A stretch of DNA of 64,000 bases. It comes from Bifidobacterium breve (GTDB taxonomy: Bacteria > Actinomycetota > Actinomycetes > Nanopelagicales > Nanopelagicaceae). The notes under the pieces are model-generated. The model was not told where the DNA came from and made no database searches. It saw only the letters and a list, made by a program, of their open reading frames with translations. Of this stretch, positions 20,516 to 30,818 are shown piece by piece (the stretch's first letter is position 1; the number at the start of each line of letters is the position of its first letter). Where the stretch lies: NCBI GenBank assembly GCA_945890205.1, contig CAMDCL010000002.1, positions 1 to 64,000 on the forward strand, given 5' to 3'. Made by a program: the position numbers and the translations under genes.

Positions 20516-22597
20516 ATGGCCGAGAAAGATGGAGTTGCGACCCCCACGCAAGATAGCTATACCGCAAAGGATTTAGCGGTTCTCGAAGGCCTAGATGCGG
20601 TTCGCAAACGTCCAGGTATGTATATCGGTTCCACCGATTCACGTGGCCTTATGCACTGCTTGTGGGAGATCATCGATAACTCAGTAGATGAATCACTGGC
20701 CGGTCACTGCAAGAAGATTGAAATTAACCTTGAATCAGATGGATCTGTTGAGGTCCATGATGATGGTCGCGGTATTCCAGTTGATAAGGAGACCAAGACC
20801 GGCTTAACCGGTGTCGAAGTTGTTCTTACCAAGCTACATGCAGGAGGAAAGTTTGGCGGAGGATCATATGCAGCCTCTGGTGGCCTTCATGGTGTTGGTG
20901 CATCTGTTGTAAACGCTCTTGCATCTCGATTAGATGTTGAGGTTGATCGCGATGGAAAGATTTATTGGATGTCATTCCAGCGCGGAACGGCAGGTATCTT
21001 TGATGGCGATGGTCCAAAGGCTCCCTTTGAGCCAAAATCAGGTTTGCGTGTAATTGGAAAGATTTCATCAAAGATTACCGGAACACGAATTAAGTGGTGG
21101 AGTGATCGCCAAATCTTCCTTAAGGAAGCCGAGCTAGATCTTGAAGATATTTACGCACGTGCTCGTCAGACCTCATATCTAGTTCCGGGATTAACACTGA
21201 TTGTTAATGACAATCGCACCAAGACCAAAACCTCTGAAACCTTCTTTCACAAGAGTGGAATCACCGAATACTGTAATTTTCTACAGCCTGATGAGCCTGT
21301 TGGCGATGTCATCCGCATCTACGGCACCGGCCACTACCAAGAGACGGTTCCTGTTCTAGATGACAAGGGCCATATGGTTTCTACTGAGGTAGAGCGCGAT
21401 ATGGAGGTTGATATCGCGATGAAGTGGGGCAATGGTTTTGAGACTACCCAGCGCTCATTTGTTAACATCATTGCAACTCCAAAGGGTGGAACTCACATCG
21501 TTGGCTTTGAAAAAGCTCTGGTCAAGGTTGTCAATGAAGCGCTTCGCTCTACAAAGACCTTGGCTAATAAAGAGATCGATGTCATCAAAGATGATGTTCT
21601 CGAAGGATTGACCGCGGTAGTAACTGTTCGTATGTCTGAGCCACAGTTTGAAGGCCAGACAAAGGAGGTTCTCGGAACAGCGGCAGCTACTCGAATCGTC
21701 TCAGCGGTAGTTGCTGAAAGGATGAAGGAGTACTTCAATACTTCTAAGCGGATCGATAAGGCAAATGGTCGCCTTGTTTTAGAAAAGATCGCGGCGGCAT
21801 CACGTACACGAATTAGCGCACGTGCCCACAAGGATCTTCAGCGCCGCAAGAACGCACTTGAGTCATCATCACTGCCTACCAAGCTGTCAGATTGCCGTTC
21901 AGAGGATGTCACACGTACTGAACTGTTTATCGTAGAAGGTGACTCAGCGCTGGGCACAACCAAGGCTGCGCGTAACAGCGAGTTCCAAGCCATTTTGCCG
22001 ATTCGCGGAAAGATTTTGAATGTACAAAAGGCTTCACTGTCCCAGATGCTTGAAGATAAAGAGTGTGGATCGATTATTCAGGTAATCGGCGCAGGCTCTG
22101 GAAAATCCTTTGAGTTAGATGAGGCTCGTTACGGTCGCATTATCTTGATGTCAGATGCTGATGTTGATGGCGCGCACATTCGTTGTCTGCTCTTAACCCT
22201 GATGTATCGCTACATGCGCCCACTGATTGATTCAGGCCGTGTATTTGCAGCGATTCCACCTCTACACCGCATCGAAGTTATGGGTGGGGGAGGCAAGAAG
22301 GGCGAGTACATCTACACCTACAGTGATGATGAGATGAAGAAGCTCACTGCAGATTTAAAGAAGAGTGGAAAGCGCTGGAAGGAGCCTATTCAGCGGTACA
22401 AAGGCCTTGGCGAAATGGATGCCGATCAGCTCCGTGAAACCACGATGGATCCAGATGCTCGTACCTTGCGTCGTATTACCGTTTCAGATGCAGCCGCCTC
22501 AGAGGCGATGTTTGAGCTGTTGATGGGTAGCGATGTTGCACCACGTAAAGAGTTCATTGCTAACGCGGAAATCGACCGCGATCACATCGACGCTTAA
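20516..22597 (+). CDS. parE: DNA topoisomerase (type IIA) subunit B, ParE-like
   Basis: VRKRPGMYIGSTDSRGLMHCLWEIIDNSVDE, EGDSALGTTKAARNSEFQAILPIRGKILNVQ; next to sigA as in other actinobacteria. Confidence 0.92.
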   Translation: MAEKDGVATPTQDSYTAKDLAVLEGLDAVRKRPGMYIGSTDSRGLMHCLWEIIDNSVDESLAGHCKKIEINLESDGSVEVHDDGRGIPVDKETKTGLTGVEVVLTKLHAGGKFGGGSYAASGGLHGVGASVVNALASRLDVEVDRDGKIYWMSFQRGTAGIFDGDGPKAPFEPKSGLRVIGKISSKITGTRIKWWSDRQIFLKEAELDLEDIYARARQTSYLVPGLTLIVNDNRTKTKTSETFFHKSGITEYCNFLQPDEPVGDVIRIYGTGHYQETVPVLDDKGHMVSTEVERDMEVDIAMKWGNGFETTQRSFVNIIATPKGGTHIVGFEKALVKVVNEALRSTKTLANKEIDVIKDDVLEGLTAVVTVRMSEPQFEGQTKEVLGTAAATRIVSAVVAERMKEYFNTSKRIDKANGRLVLEKIAAASRTRISARAHKDLQRRKNALESSSLPTKLSDCRSEDVTRTELFIVEGDSALGTTKAARNSEFQAILPIRGKILNVQKASLSQMLEDKECGSIIQVIGAGSGKSFELDEARYGRIILMSDADVDGAHIRCLLLTLMYRYMRPLIDSGRVFAAIPPLHRIEVMGGGGKKGEYIYTYSDDEMKKLTADLKKSGKRWKEPIQRYKGLGEMDADQLRETTMDPDARTLRRITVSDAAASEAMFELLMGSDVAPRKEFIANAEIDRDHIDA

Positions 22598-22606
22598 TTC
22601 AACCCT

Positions 22607-24205
22607 TTAGTCGATAGCAACTAGGTCGAAGTACTCCTCTTTCCACAAATCCTCATCGCCATCTGGCAATAAGATCACACGCTCTGGCTTTAGCGCTTGC
22701 ACCGCACCCTCATCGTGAGAAACCATAATGACCGATCCTTGGTACTCAGCAAGTGCGCCAAGAATTTCGGCACGAGATGCTGGATCTAAGTTGTTAGTTG
22801 GCTCATCCAGTAGCAAAACATTTGCAGCAGATACAACTAGAACCGCTAAAGCCAAACGAGTTCTTTCACCACCAGACAAAACTTTAACTGGTTTATGAAC
22901 ATCATCACCAACAAATAGAAATGAACCCAAGGTATTGCGAGCTTCAGGTTCGCGAATGTCTGGGGTTGCAGACATCATGTTCTCTAAAATGGTACGTTCG
23001 AAATCAAGTGATTCATGCTCCTGAGCGTAATAACCGATCTTTAAACCATGACCATGTTCTACCTTGCCGGTATCTGATTCAATCTCTCCTGCAAGAATAC
23101 GAAGCAGGGTTGTTTTTCCGGCACCGTTGAGACCAAGGATCACAACACGTGAACCCTTGTCGATTACACATGAAACATCGGTAAAGATTTCCAATGATCC
23201 ATAATTCTTGGAAAGCTCTTCACCAGATAGTGGAGTCTTGCCACATGGGGCAGGGGTAGGAAAGCGCAGCTTTGCAACCTTGTCAGCGACTCGAACATCA
23301 TCCAAACCGCTACGAAGCTTTTCAGCGCGGCGCAACATTCCTTGAGCCGCGGTTGCCTTCGATGCCTTTGCACGCATCTTTTCACCCTGCTTTTGCAGAA
23401 TCTCTGCACGCTTTTCTGCGTTGGCGCGCTCCTTCTTACGGCGGTGCTCATCCTGCTCACGTTGTAACAGGTAAGCCCTCCAGCCAAGGTTGTATACATC
23501 GATGCAGTTACGGTTGGCATCTAGGTAGAACACCTTATTAACAACGGTTTCGATCAAGTTCACATCGTGAGAGATGATGACCAGACCACCTGAGTACTTC
23601 GATAAAAACTCACGCAGCCAGACAATCGAGTCAGCATCTAAGTGGTTAGTCGGCTCATCCAGTAGCAAAGTTTCCGCACCGCTAAAGAGAATTCGAGCTA
23701 ACTCGATACGACGACGTTGACCACCTGAAAGTGTTGAAAGCTCATTTGCAAAGACCGCTTCAGAGACACCAAGAGATGTTGCAATGGCCTCCGCCTCTGC
23801 TGTTGCGGCATATCCACCCGCTGCAGAAAATTCAGCCTCAACGCGTGTGTAGCGATCCATCGCCTTTTCTAGAGCTTCACCTTGGGCGGTGGCCATCTCC
23901 TCTTCAACTGAACGCATACGTGATGCGATCTGATCTAAATCACGGGCAGATAAAATTCGATCAATTACCGTGCCTGGTTCATCGCCGGTGCGTGGATCCT
24001 GCGGAAGGTAACCAATCTTTCCGGTGCGATTTACCGCACCACCTGCCGGCATAGTTTCACCAGCCAGAACCTTTGCAAGGGTTGATTTACCAGCACCATT
24101 TCGACCAACAAAACCGATGCGGTCACCGCTGTTAATACGAACAGTCACGCCCTTAACAAGCAGGCGAGCACCTGCACGAAGTTCGAGCGCTTGGGTTGAA
24201 ATCAC
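22607..24205 (-). CDS. ABC-F family ATPase
   Basis: Two ABC domains (GRNGAGKSTLAKVLAG; GLNGAGKTTLLRILAG), two LLLDEPTN(H/N)LD, no TM segments. Confidence 0.92.
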   Translation of the reverse strand: MISTQALELRAGARLLVKGVTVRINSGDRIGFVGRNGAGKSTLAKVLAGETMPAGGAVNRTGKIGYLPQDPRTGDEPGTVIDRILSARDLDQIASRMRSVEEEMATAQGEALEKAMDRYTRVEAEFSAAGGYAATAEAEAIATSLGVSEAVFANELSTLSGGQRRRIELARILFSGAETLLLDEPTNHLDADSIVWLREFLSKYSGGLVIISHDVNLIETVVNKVFYLDANRNCIDVYNLGWRAYLLQREQDEHRRKKERANAEKRAEILQKQGEKMRAKASKATAAQGMLRRAEKLRSGLDDVRVADKVAKLRFPTPAPCGKTPLSGEELSKNYGSLEIFTDVSCVIDKGSRVVILGLNGAGKTTLLRILAGEIESDTGKVEHGHGLKIGYYAQEHESLDFERTILENMMSATPDIREPEARNTLGSFLFVGDDVHKPVKVLSGGERTRLALAVLVVSAANVLLLDEPTNNLDPASRAEILGALAEYQGSVIMVSHDEGAVQALKPERVILLPDGDEDLWKEEYFDLVAID

Positions 24206-24226
24206 ACCGAACTCTATCGGTACAGG

Positions 24227-25759
24227 TTAAGCAGCACCAATTCGCGTACGACGAGGTGTTGCATAGGACTTGCCGACAGCGGTTAACTCTTCAGCGACTT
24301 GAGCCTTGATCGCATCCTCACTCTTGAGCAACTTAGTCAACTCTGCAATTGCGCTCTTGAGTTCCTTTTGCTCAGTCTCAAGTTCAATCTTGCTCATCTT
24401 GGTCAATCGACGGAGAGGCATATCTAAGATGTAGGTTGCTTGTTCATCATTGAGTTTGAAGTCTTTGATCAACTTTTCTTTAGCAGCAGCTGCATCATCA
24501 CTGCCACGGATAATTTTAATGACCTTATCAATATCAATAATGGCTTTGAGTAAACCATCAACAAGACCTAGTCGGCCTTCCGCCTTTGCCTTGCGGAACT
24601 CTGAACGACGGCGAACAACTTCGATACGGTGATCGATGAATACTCGTAGAAGCTCCTTCAAACCAAGGGTTTGTGGGCGACCCTTCACCAATGCAACTGC
24701 GTTAATTGCAAATGCATCCTCCATTGGAGTTAATGCATATAACTTCTCTAAAACCTCTTCTGGCTCGAAGCCATTTTTGATTTCAATAACAACATTTGTA
24801 CCGGTCTGACCATCAGATAGATCAATGATGTCGCTGATTCCTTGAATCTTCTTAGCTTTAACTAGCGCTGCAATACGTTCAACAACCTTTTCAGGTCCGA
24901 TTGTGTATGGAAGCTCCTTGATGACGATGCCCATCTTGCGAGAGGTCACCTTTTCAATCTCAACGGTTGCGCGGACTTTGAAAGATCCCTTGCCCGTCGC
25001 GTAGGCCTCGCGAACACCATCTAATCCGACGATCTCGCCACCTGTCGGGAAATCTGGTCCCGGTACAAACTTCATCAACTGCTTAACAGTTGCAGCTGGG
25101 TTTTCGATAAGAAACTTTGTTGCAGCGATGACTTCGCTCAAGTTATGAGGTGCCATATTTGTCGCCATACCCACTGCGATTCCAGAGCCACCATTTACTA
25201 GCAGGTTGGGATATGCAGCGGGTAAAACAGTTGGCTCTGATAGCTGACCATCGTAGTTAGGACCAAAATCAACTGTGTCCTCATCGGCCTCGGCAACCAT
25301 CGACATTGCAGCTGGTGCTAAACGTGCCTCGGTGTAACGCATCGCTGCAGGACCAGCATCCAAAGATCCAAAGTTTCCGTGACCATCAATTAATGGCAGA
25401 CCCATGGAAAAACTCTGCGCCATACGAACTAATGCATCGTAAATTGCACCATCACCATGTGGGTGCAACTTACCCATAACTTCACCAACAACACGTGCAC
25501 TCTTTACATGTCCGCGCTCTGGGCGAAGACCCATATCCGCCATCTGATGAAGGATGCGACGATGAACAGGCTTTAAGCCATCACGTGCATCAGGAAGAGC
25601 GCGTGAGTAAATAACTGAGTATGCATACTCTAGAAAAGATTCTGAAACCTCTTTGGAAACATCGATATCAACGATCTTTCCTGGGTACTCGCCGGGCTTT
25701 GGTCCAGCTGGTTTCTTACCCTTTGCCGCAGATTTCGCGGGAGTCTTCGCAGTTGCCAT
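24227..25759 (-). CDS. parC: DNA topoisomerase (type IIA) subunit A, ParC-like, short form
   Basis: EYAYSVIYSRALPDARDGLKPVHRRILH, VMGKLHPHGDGAIYDALVRMAQ, NFGSLDAGPAAMRYTEARL; ends after the C-gate/coiled-coil region at 510 aa. Confidence 0.9.
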   Translation of the reverse strand: MATAKTPAKSAAKGKKPAGPKPGEYPGKIVDIDVSKEVSESFLEYAYSVIYSRALPDARDGLKPVHRRILHQMADMGLRPERGHVKSARVVGEVMGKLHPHGDGAIYDALVRMAQSFSMGLPLIDGHGNFGSLDAGPAAMRYTEARLAPAAMSMVAEADEDTVDFGPNYDGQLSEPTVLPAAYPNLLVNGGSGIAVGMATNMAPHNLSEVIAATKFLIENPAATVKQLMKFVPGPDFPTGGEIVGLDGVREAYATGKGSFKVRATVEIEKVTSRKMGIVIKELPYTIGPEKVVERIAALVKAKKIQGISDIIDLSDGQTGTNVVIEIKNGFEPEEVLEKLYALTPMEDAFAINAVALVKGRPQTLGLKELLRVFIDHRIEVVRRRSEFRKAKAEGRLGLVDGLLKAIIDIDKVIKIIRGSDDAAAAKEKLIKDFKLNDEQATYILDMPLRRLTKMSKIELETEQKELKSAIAELTKLLKSEDAIKAQVAEELTAVGKSYATPRRTRIGAA

Positions 25760-25784
25760 TGGGGCATTCTGCCAAGGGTCAGCC

Positions 25785-26666
25785 TTAATTTAGGGGAGGG
25801 CGCGCCCCAACTGATGAAACACACTTTGCTGCCAGTGCAGCTCCTGCAGAAAGTGCTTGTGTGAGATCACTTGTCTCCAGCCACTTCGGAATAAATCCAG
25901 CAGCAAAGGAGTCACCAGCACCAGTTGTATCTACAACATTGGTAGTAACCGCGGAAACCTTGGCGGTTTCAGAACCATGAATCGCCATTGCACCCTTTGA
26001 GCCCAATTTAATTACCACTAAAGGAGTTAACTTCGAGAGATTTTCTTCAGCGGTTACAACATCAGTTGCAGCTCCTAGGTACAAGGCTTCTTCACTGTTT
26101 AAGAGGATTCCATCCATCAATGAAACCCAGGACAAGACTTCTTCACGGCTAACAATCTTCATCGCACCCGTTGTTGTTGGATCAAAATATATTGGCTTTC
26201 CAGCTGCCTTGATCTTTTTAATCATCGCAAGGACTGCTTCTCGGCTACGGAAATCAAGAAGTGCATACCCAGATAGATACACACCATCGATGTCATCTAG
26301 CGGTGGCAGGTCAGATGCCTCAAGGTCGGCGTTTGCACCATTGTCAGGAAACATGGTGCGCTCACCATTGGCATCTACCAGAATTACAACAACACCTGTT
26401 GGCCGTCCACTGTGCATCAAATTGAGGTGTTCTACACCATACTTATCTAGATCTGAAATAAGGGCAAAGCCAACGGGATCATTACCGGTACGCGCGACTA
26501 AATGAGCCCTTGAATTGGTGCGGGTAATCCAGGTTGCAACATTTGCTGCTTGCCCACCGGGGTGGCTTGAAATTCTGCTGGCGGTGTCATTTCCATAGTT
26601 AATTGGCTCTTTAAGCTGCGAGATTACATCGAGGGCTAAATCACCAATGCAGAGAATCTTTTTCAT
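25785..26666 (-). CDS. psuK: PfkB-family kinase, probable pseudouridine kinase
   Basis: PfkB signature DTTGAGDSFAAGF; overlaps the psuG stop. Confidence 0.75.
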   Translation of the reverse strand: MKKILCIGDLALDVISQLKEPINYGNDTASRISSHPGGQAANVATWITRTNSRAHLVARTGNDPVGFALISDLDKYGVEHLNLMHSGRPTGVVVILVDANGERTMFPDNGANADLEASDLPPLDDIDGVYLSGYALLDFRSREAVLAMIKKIKAAGKPIYFDPTTTGAMKIVSREEVLSWVSLMDGILLNSEEALYLGAATDVVTAEENLSKLTPLVVIKLGSKGAMAIHGSETAKVSAVTTNVVDTTGAGDSFAAGFIPKWLETSDLTQALSAGAALAAKCVSSVGARPPLN

Positions 26667-27565
26667 TGAAGCGCCACCGCAATCTGTGCGCCCAATAGAC
26701 AGTTAGCTTTAATGATTTCTGAATTGATTGCCAGAGATTCACCCTTTGATGTGGTGTGAAAGTGTTCCAACAGGAATGGAGTAACAGCTTTACCAACAAC
26801 ACCTTGCTTATCGGCCTTTTCTAATCCAGATTTCAAAATCTCATCATGCAGAGCCTTATTCATCTCTTTGACCACTGGATTTGCGACCACAAGGGCTTTG
26901 CTCAAAGTTCCAACCTCTGCACGTGCCTTGATGATGGCGGCGATCTCTTCAGGAGAATCGACTCGGTGCTCTATGGTGTAACCAGAATCTGTTAGGTAGA
27001 AACCTGGAAATGCGGTTGTCTTATAACCAACAAGGCTGATCGCTAAGGTTTCAAGTCTTTCTAAAGTCGCTGGCACATCTAAGATTGATTTCACACCAGC
27101 GCAGATCATGGTCATATCAACATTGGCTAGTGCGGTTAGATCTGCAGACTCATCAAATGATTCATTTGCTCCTCTATGAACTCCACCAAGACCACCAGTT
27201 GCAAAGATATGGATGCCAGCAAGTGCTGCAATGTGCGCAGTTGCAGCAACTGTAGTCGCCGCACTCTTTCCTTGAGCAACAATTATTGGAAGATCACGGA
27301 TAGATGCCTTTGAAATATCATCACGATTTGCGATCGCTTCCAGCTCAGATCGCTCTAACCCAACCAAAATCTTTCCATCAAGCAGTGCGATAGTCGCAGG
27401 AACAGCACCGGCATCACGAATGATTCGTTCGCACTCGCGTGCGACCTCAAGATTTGAGGGACGTGGCAAGCCATGACTGATAATGGTTGATTCCAGAGCA
27501 ACTACAGGCTTTCTGGCCTTGAGCGCGTTGGCAACCTCAGCCGATAGCTTGATCGCTTTTTCCAT
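26663..27565 (-). CDS. psuG: Pseudouridine-5'-phosphate glycosidase
   Basis: VALESTIISHGLPRPSNLEVA, FATGGLGGVHRGA; ATG at 27565 lies 6 nt after TAGAGT. Confidence 0.93.
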   Translation of the reverse strand: MEKAIKLSAEVANALKARKPVVALESTIISHGLPRPSNLEVARECERIIRDAGAVPATIALLDGKILVGLERSELEAIANRDDISKASIRDLPIIVAQGKSAATTVAATAHIAALAGIHIFATGGLGGVHRGANESFDESADLTALANVDMTMICAGVKSILDVPATLERLETLAISLVGYKTTAFPGFYLTDSGYTIEHRVDSPEEIAAIIKARAEVGTLSKALVVANPVVKEMNKALHDEILKSGLEKADKQGVVGKAVTPFLLEHFHTTSKGESLAINSEIIKANCLLGAQIAVALQ

Positions 27566-27603
27566 AGCCAAACTCTAGTGCACACTCGTGGGAAGATAAG
27601 CAC

Positions 27604-28704
27604 GTGCATTTGTCCCAGGTAACTCCATCAATCTTTTCATCCCTTGGGCTGGACAGTGCTGTTGATCACTTAGCGCTTGGCCAGTCACCGATGGGGCGAG
27701 AACTTTTATTTTTAATCGATGGCTTTGGCTTTGATACTTTGTCGCAGTACGCCGATGTAATGCCAACGATGAGCCGGATGTTTAATCAAGGATTGGTACA
27801 GACATCATTTCCTTCTACGACTGCCACATCACTTGCAACATTAACTACGGGCGAACTTCCGGGTGTGCATGGAATGTTGGGATATACCGTCCAAGTTCCA
27901 CGCAGTGGTGGACGTTTACTTAACGCTTTGAAATGGGATGAGCGAGTAGATCCTGAAAATTGGCAGCCGGTCGAAACTCTTTTCCAACGTGCCTCTAAAG
28001 TTGGTATTTCTGTCACACATGTTGCAGCAAAGCGTTATGAAAACTCTGGTTTCACCCGCGCTGTATTTCGTGGAGCTGAGTACAAAGGCGCCAATGTCAC
28101 CGCTGATCTGATAAATGAGACAAAGCTTGCCCTTCAAAAGACTCCCTCCTTTGTGTATCTGTATGTAAATGACTTAGATACCGCAGGTCATGCAGATGGA
28201 GTCGGAAGTGACAAATGGATTGCAGCGCTTTCTGCAACTGATCAATTGGTCTCTCAGCTTATGAGAGAGGTACCTAAAGGAACACGCATCTGGGTTACTT
28301 CAGATCACGGAATGATTAATGTGCAAGAAAAGATCATCATCGGCAAGGACAATCCATTGTTAACCGGCATCAGTGTGATTGCAGGAGAACCGCGTGCTCG
28401 TCATTTGTACTTAGAAAGTGATTCGGTGCATGCTCGTGAAGATGTTGCATCACTATGGCAGCAATATTTGCAGGAAAAGGCTTTGGTATTAACCCGCGAA
28501 CAAGCTATATCTAGCGATCTATTTGGTGCGCAATTGAGCGCTGATTCCATTGATCGAATGGGTGAGGTAATTGCAATTGCTCGCGGGGGATTAGTTTTAC
28601 TAGATCCAGAACGTGCAGATAAAGAAGGTGCAATGGTCGGACATCATGGTGGAGATAGTGAGATTGAATCTCAGGTCGGATTACTGACAACCACGCTGAG
28701 TTAG
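27604..28704 (+). CDS. Alkaline phosphatase-superfamily / nucleotide pyrophosphatase-type phosphodiesterase
   Basis: LLFLIDGFGFDTLSQYADVMPTMSRMF, SFPSTTATSLATLTTG, VTSDHGM. Confidence 0.85.
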   Translation: MHLSQVTPSIFSSLGLDSAVDHLALGQSPMGRELLFLIDGFGFDTLSQYADVMPTMSRMFNQGLVQTSFPSTTATSLATLTTGELPGVHGMLGYTVQVPRSGGRLLNALKWDERVDPENWQPVETLFQRASKVGISVTHVAAKRYENSGFTRAVFRGAEYKGANVTADLINETKLALQKTPSFVYLYVNDLDTAGHADGVGSDKWIAALSATDQLVSQLMREVPKGTRIWVTSDHGMINVQEKIIIGKDNPLLTGISVIAGEPRARHLYLESDSVHAREDVASLWQQYLQEKALVLTREQAISSDLFGAQLSADSIDRMGEVIAIARGGLVLLDPERADKEGAMVGHHGGDSEIESQVGLLTTTLS

Positions 28705-29538
28705 TTACTTGTCCTCAGGCTTGATGCCAAACATGATTTCATCCCAGCTGGGAACCTTTGCACGTGCAGTGATTCCATCACGAGAGGCCTCATCATCTGG
28801 CTCTTCACGGATTACAGCTAAGCGTGGAACCTCACGGATCGGTTCAATCTCTTCCTCAATCTCATCCTGAAGATCCTCTTTGCGGAACTGGCTGTACACA
28901 TCGATGATGCGACGCTCCGAGGGGTGAGATGTCTCGGTGGGGACAAGGGCTGCGGTTGGAAGTTGGCGTGGTGCGGGCTCATCACCCATCATCCAGCGCG
29001 CATTCTCATCCATAGATGTAACGGTGCGAAGGGTTGCATCAAAGCTCCACTGTGCAATTCCAATACCTGAACTATTTGGATAGTGAAGTTCGATAGTCCA
29101 AGTTCCATCTTCTAGCCGCCATGTATCCCATGACAATTCAGATGAATCAATATTACGTGGTGCTAAACGTGAGATAACGGTTCCAAGCAGAGTAACTGGA
29201 TCACGTCCACCTTCTTTACGAATAGCAATTTGCTGTGCTTGATCAATAATGTAAATACGTTCCGAAAGAATTGGTCCGGCAAAACGTTCTATCTTTTCAA
29301 TGGTGGTTTGATTTTCGCGAGCAATTTGCTCTGCGGTTTGTCCTGCACGCAGCAATCGCTGGATCTCTTTGATTGAAATTGTTGGCTCATCATTGGATGG
29401 AACCGCCATCAATCGTTGCTGATTGACAGTTGCACGTAATGTGTCAGAGACTCGAACAGTAAATTCCTGTCCATCATTGTCATGCAATGAAAGGTAGAGA
29501 CCATCTTCGGTCTTTCCATTAAGTCGTAGTTCAGTCAC
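28705..29538 (-). CDS. sepH: Cell division protein SepH (DUF3071)
   Basis: MTELRLNGKTEDGLYLSLHDNDGQEFTVRVSDTLRATV, SIKEIQRLLRAGQTAEQIA. Confidence 0.88.
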   Translation of the reverse strand: MTELRLNGKTEDGLYLSLHDNDGQEFTVRVSDTLRATVNQQRLMAVPSNDEPTISIKEIQRLLRAGQTAEQIARENQTTIEKIERFAGPILSERIYIIDQAQQIAIRKEGGRDPVTLLGTVISRLAPRNIDSSELSWDTWRLEDGTWTIELHYPNSSGIGIAQWSFDATLRTVTSMDENARWMMGDEPAPRQLPTAALVPTETSHPSERRIIDVYSQFRKEDLQDEIEEEIEPIREVPRLAVIREEPDDEASRDGITARAKVPSWDEIMFGIKPEDK

Positions 29539-30772
29539 GAGGCTGAGAGTAGCCGATGAGGCCCTTATAAGTCTGGAAATACGGAAGCGTGGCTACACAT
29601 GCCGCGATCATAAATCCCAGGGGAACCCAATATGCGATGTCTGCACCAAATCTGTCGATGATTTGGCCAGATAAAGCGCTAGCTAGCGCGCCGCCCATCG
29701 GCATTCCTGCAACCACCCATGTCAGCGTTTCAGTAATTTGATCTGGAGGCACCGCACCTTCTGCAACCCCATAGGCGTTAATAACTAGGGGAGCGATCGC
29801 AAAACCATTAAAGAACAATGCAACAGCTAGCCAGGTGATTGACTGCACAAAGAGCATCGGAATCGAAAGAATTGTCAGTGCAAATAAAAAGATCAAGAAT
29901 CGTGTAGCACTTGTTAATCTCCACTTAATCACACCATTCATAATTGCGGCAACGGCGCTACCCGCCGCCCATATGGCAAGCAGGACTCCAGAAAGGCCGG
30001 CTTGACCTCGAGCTTCAGCAAAGGCGACGGTCACAATTGCGATCGAGCCAAAGAATCCACCGAGCAATGTTGTTGGAAGTACCACCGCTTGTACCCGCTT
30101 GTTTCTGATGACAGCTGGATGCGGATCAACTTCTCGCTTCGGATTTGCCGGAGGCTCGGTATCTTTCTGCATCACAAAGAGCGGAACACCTACGGCAAGA
30201 AAGATAATTCCAGAGATAATTCCTGCAGCTGGTGCAATTGTTGTTGCGCAGGCGGTCACAATGATCGGTCCAAGAATAAAGACCACCTCATCCATCAACG
30301 CTTCAAAAGAGTATGCGGTATTTACAATATGTCGATCCTGTTCATCCTCAGCGGTAGTTGTCTTATCGGGACTCAAAACATGCAACCACCGTCTACGCAC
30401 CAAGCCACCTGTGTTCACTGAGAAAGCTTCAGTAATGATGATCGCTACAAACCATGTCCACACCGGGGTTTCATTGAGAACTAAAACTGTAAATACACAA
30501 AAGGCAAATACCTTGATGGGTATGACTCTGACCAACATCGCGCTTTGCCCGATGCGATCTGCAACACGTGACCAATGCGGTGTAGCCAAAGCTATGACGA
30601 CAGATGCGGTAGCGCTCAAAGCACCAGCAATCGCATATGAGTCACTGACTGCAACAACGATAAAAATAAGTGCAAGTGAATCCATTGAAATAGGCATGCG
30701 CGCAATGAGGCCAGGAATAGAAAATTTGAGGGCACCAGGTAAGCGAAACAAGGTCATGTAGTCAGTGAACAC
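29531..30772 (-). CDS. MFS transporter
   Basis: Roughly 12 hydrophobic segments; upstream of sepH with overlap. GTG at 30772 is 6 nt after TAGTCT, so the tool start at 30778 (TTG) is doubtful. Confidence 0.85.
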   Translation of the reverse strand: MFTDYMTLFRLPGALKFSIPGLIARMPISMDSLALIFIVVAVSDSYAIAGALSATASVVIALATPHWSRVADRIGQSAMLVRVIPIKVFAFCVFTVLVLNETPVWTWFVAIIITEAFSVNTGGLVRRRWLHVLSPDKTTTAEDEQDRHIVNTAYSFEALMDEVVFILGPIIVTACATTIAPAAGIISGIIFLAVGVPLFVMQKDTEPPANPKREVDPHPAVIRNKRVQAVVLPTTLLGGFFGSIAIVTVAFAEARGQAGLSGVLLAIWAAGSAVAAIMNGVIKWRLTSATRFLIFLFALTILSIPMLFVQSITWLAVALFFNGFAIAPLVINAYGVAEGAVPPDQITETLTWVVAGMPMGGALASALSGQIIDRFGADIAYWVPLGFMIAACVATLPYFQTYKGLIGYSQPRD

Positions 30773-30818
30773 GCGCAAAGACTATCTTTGATTAACAGGA
30801 ATTATGTATAGTTTCGTC

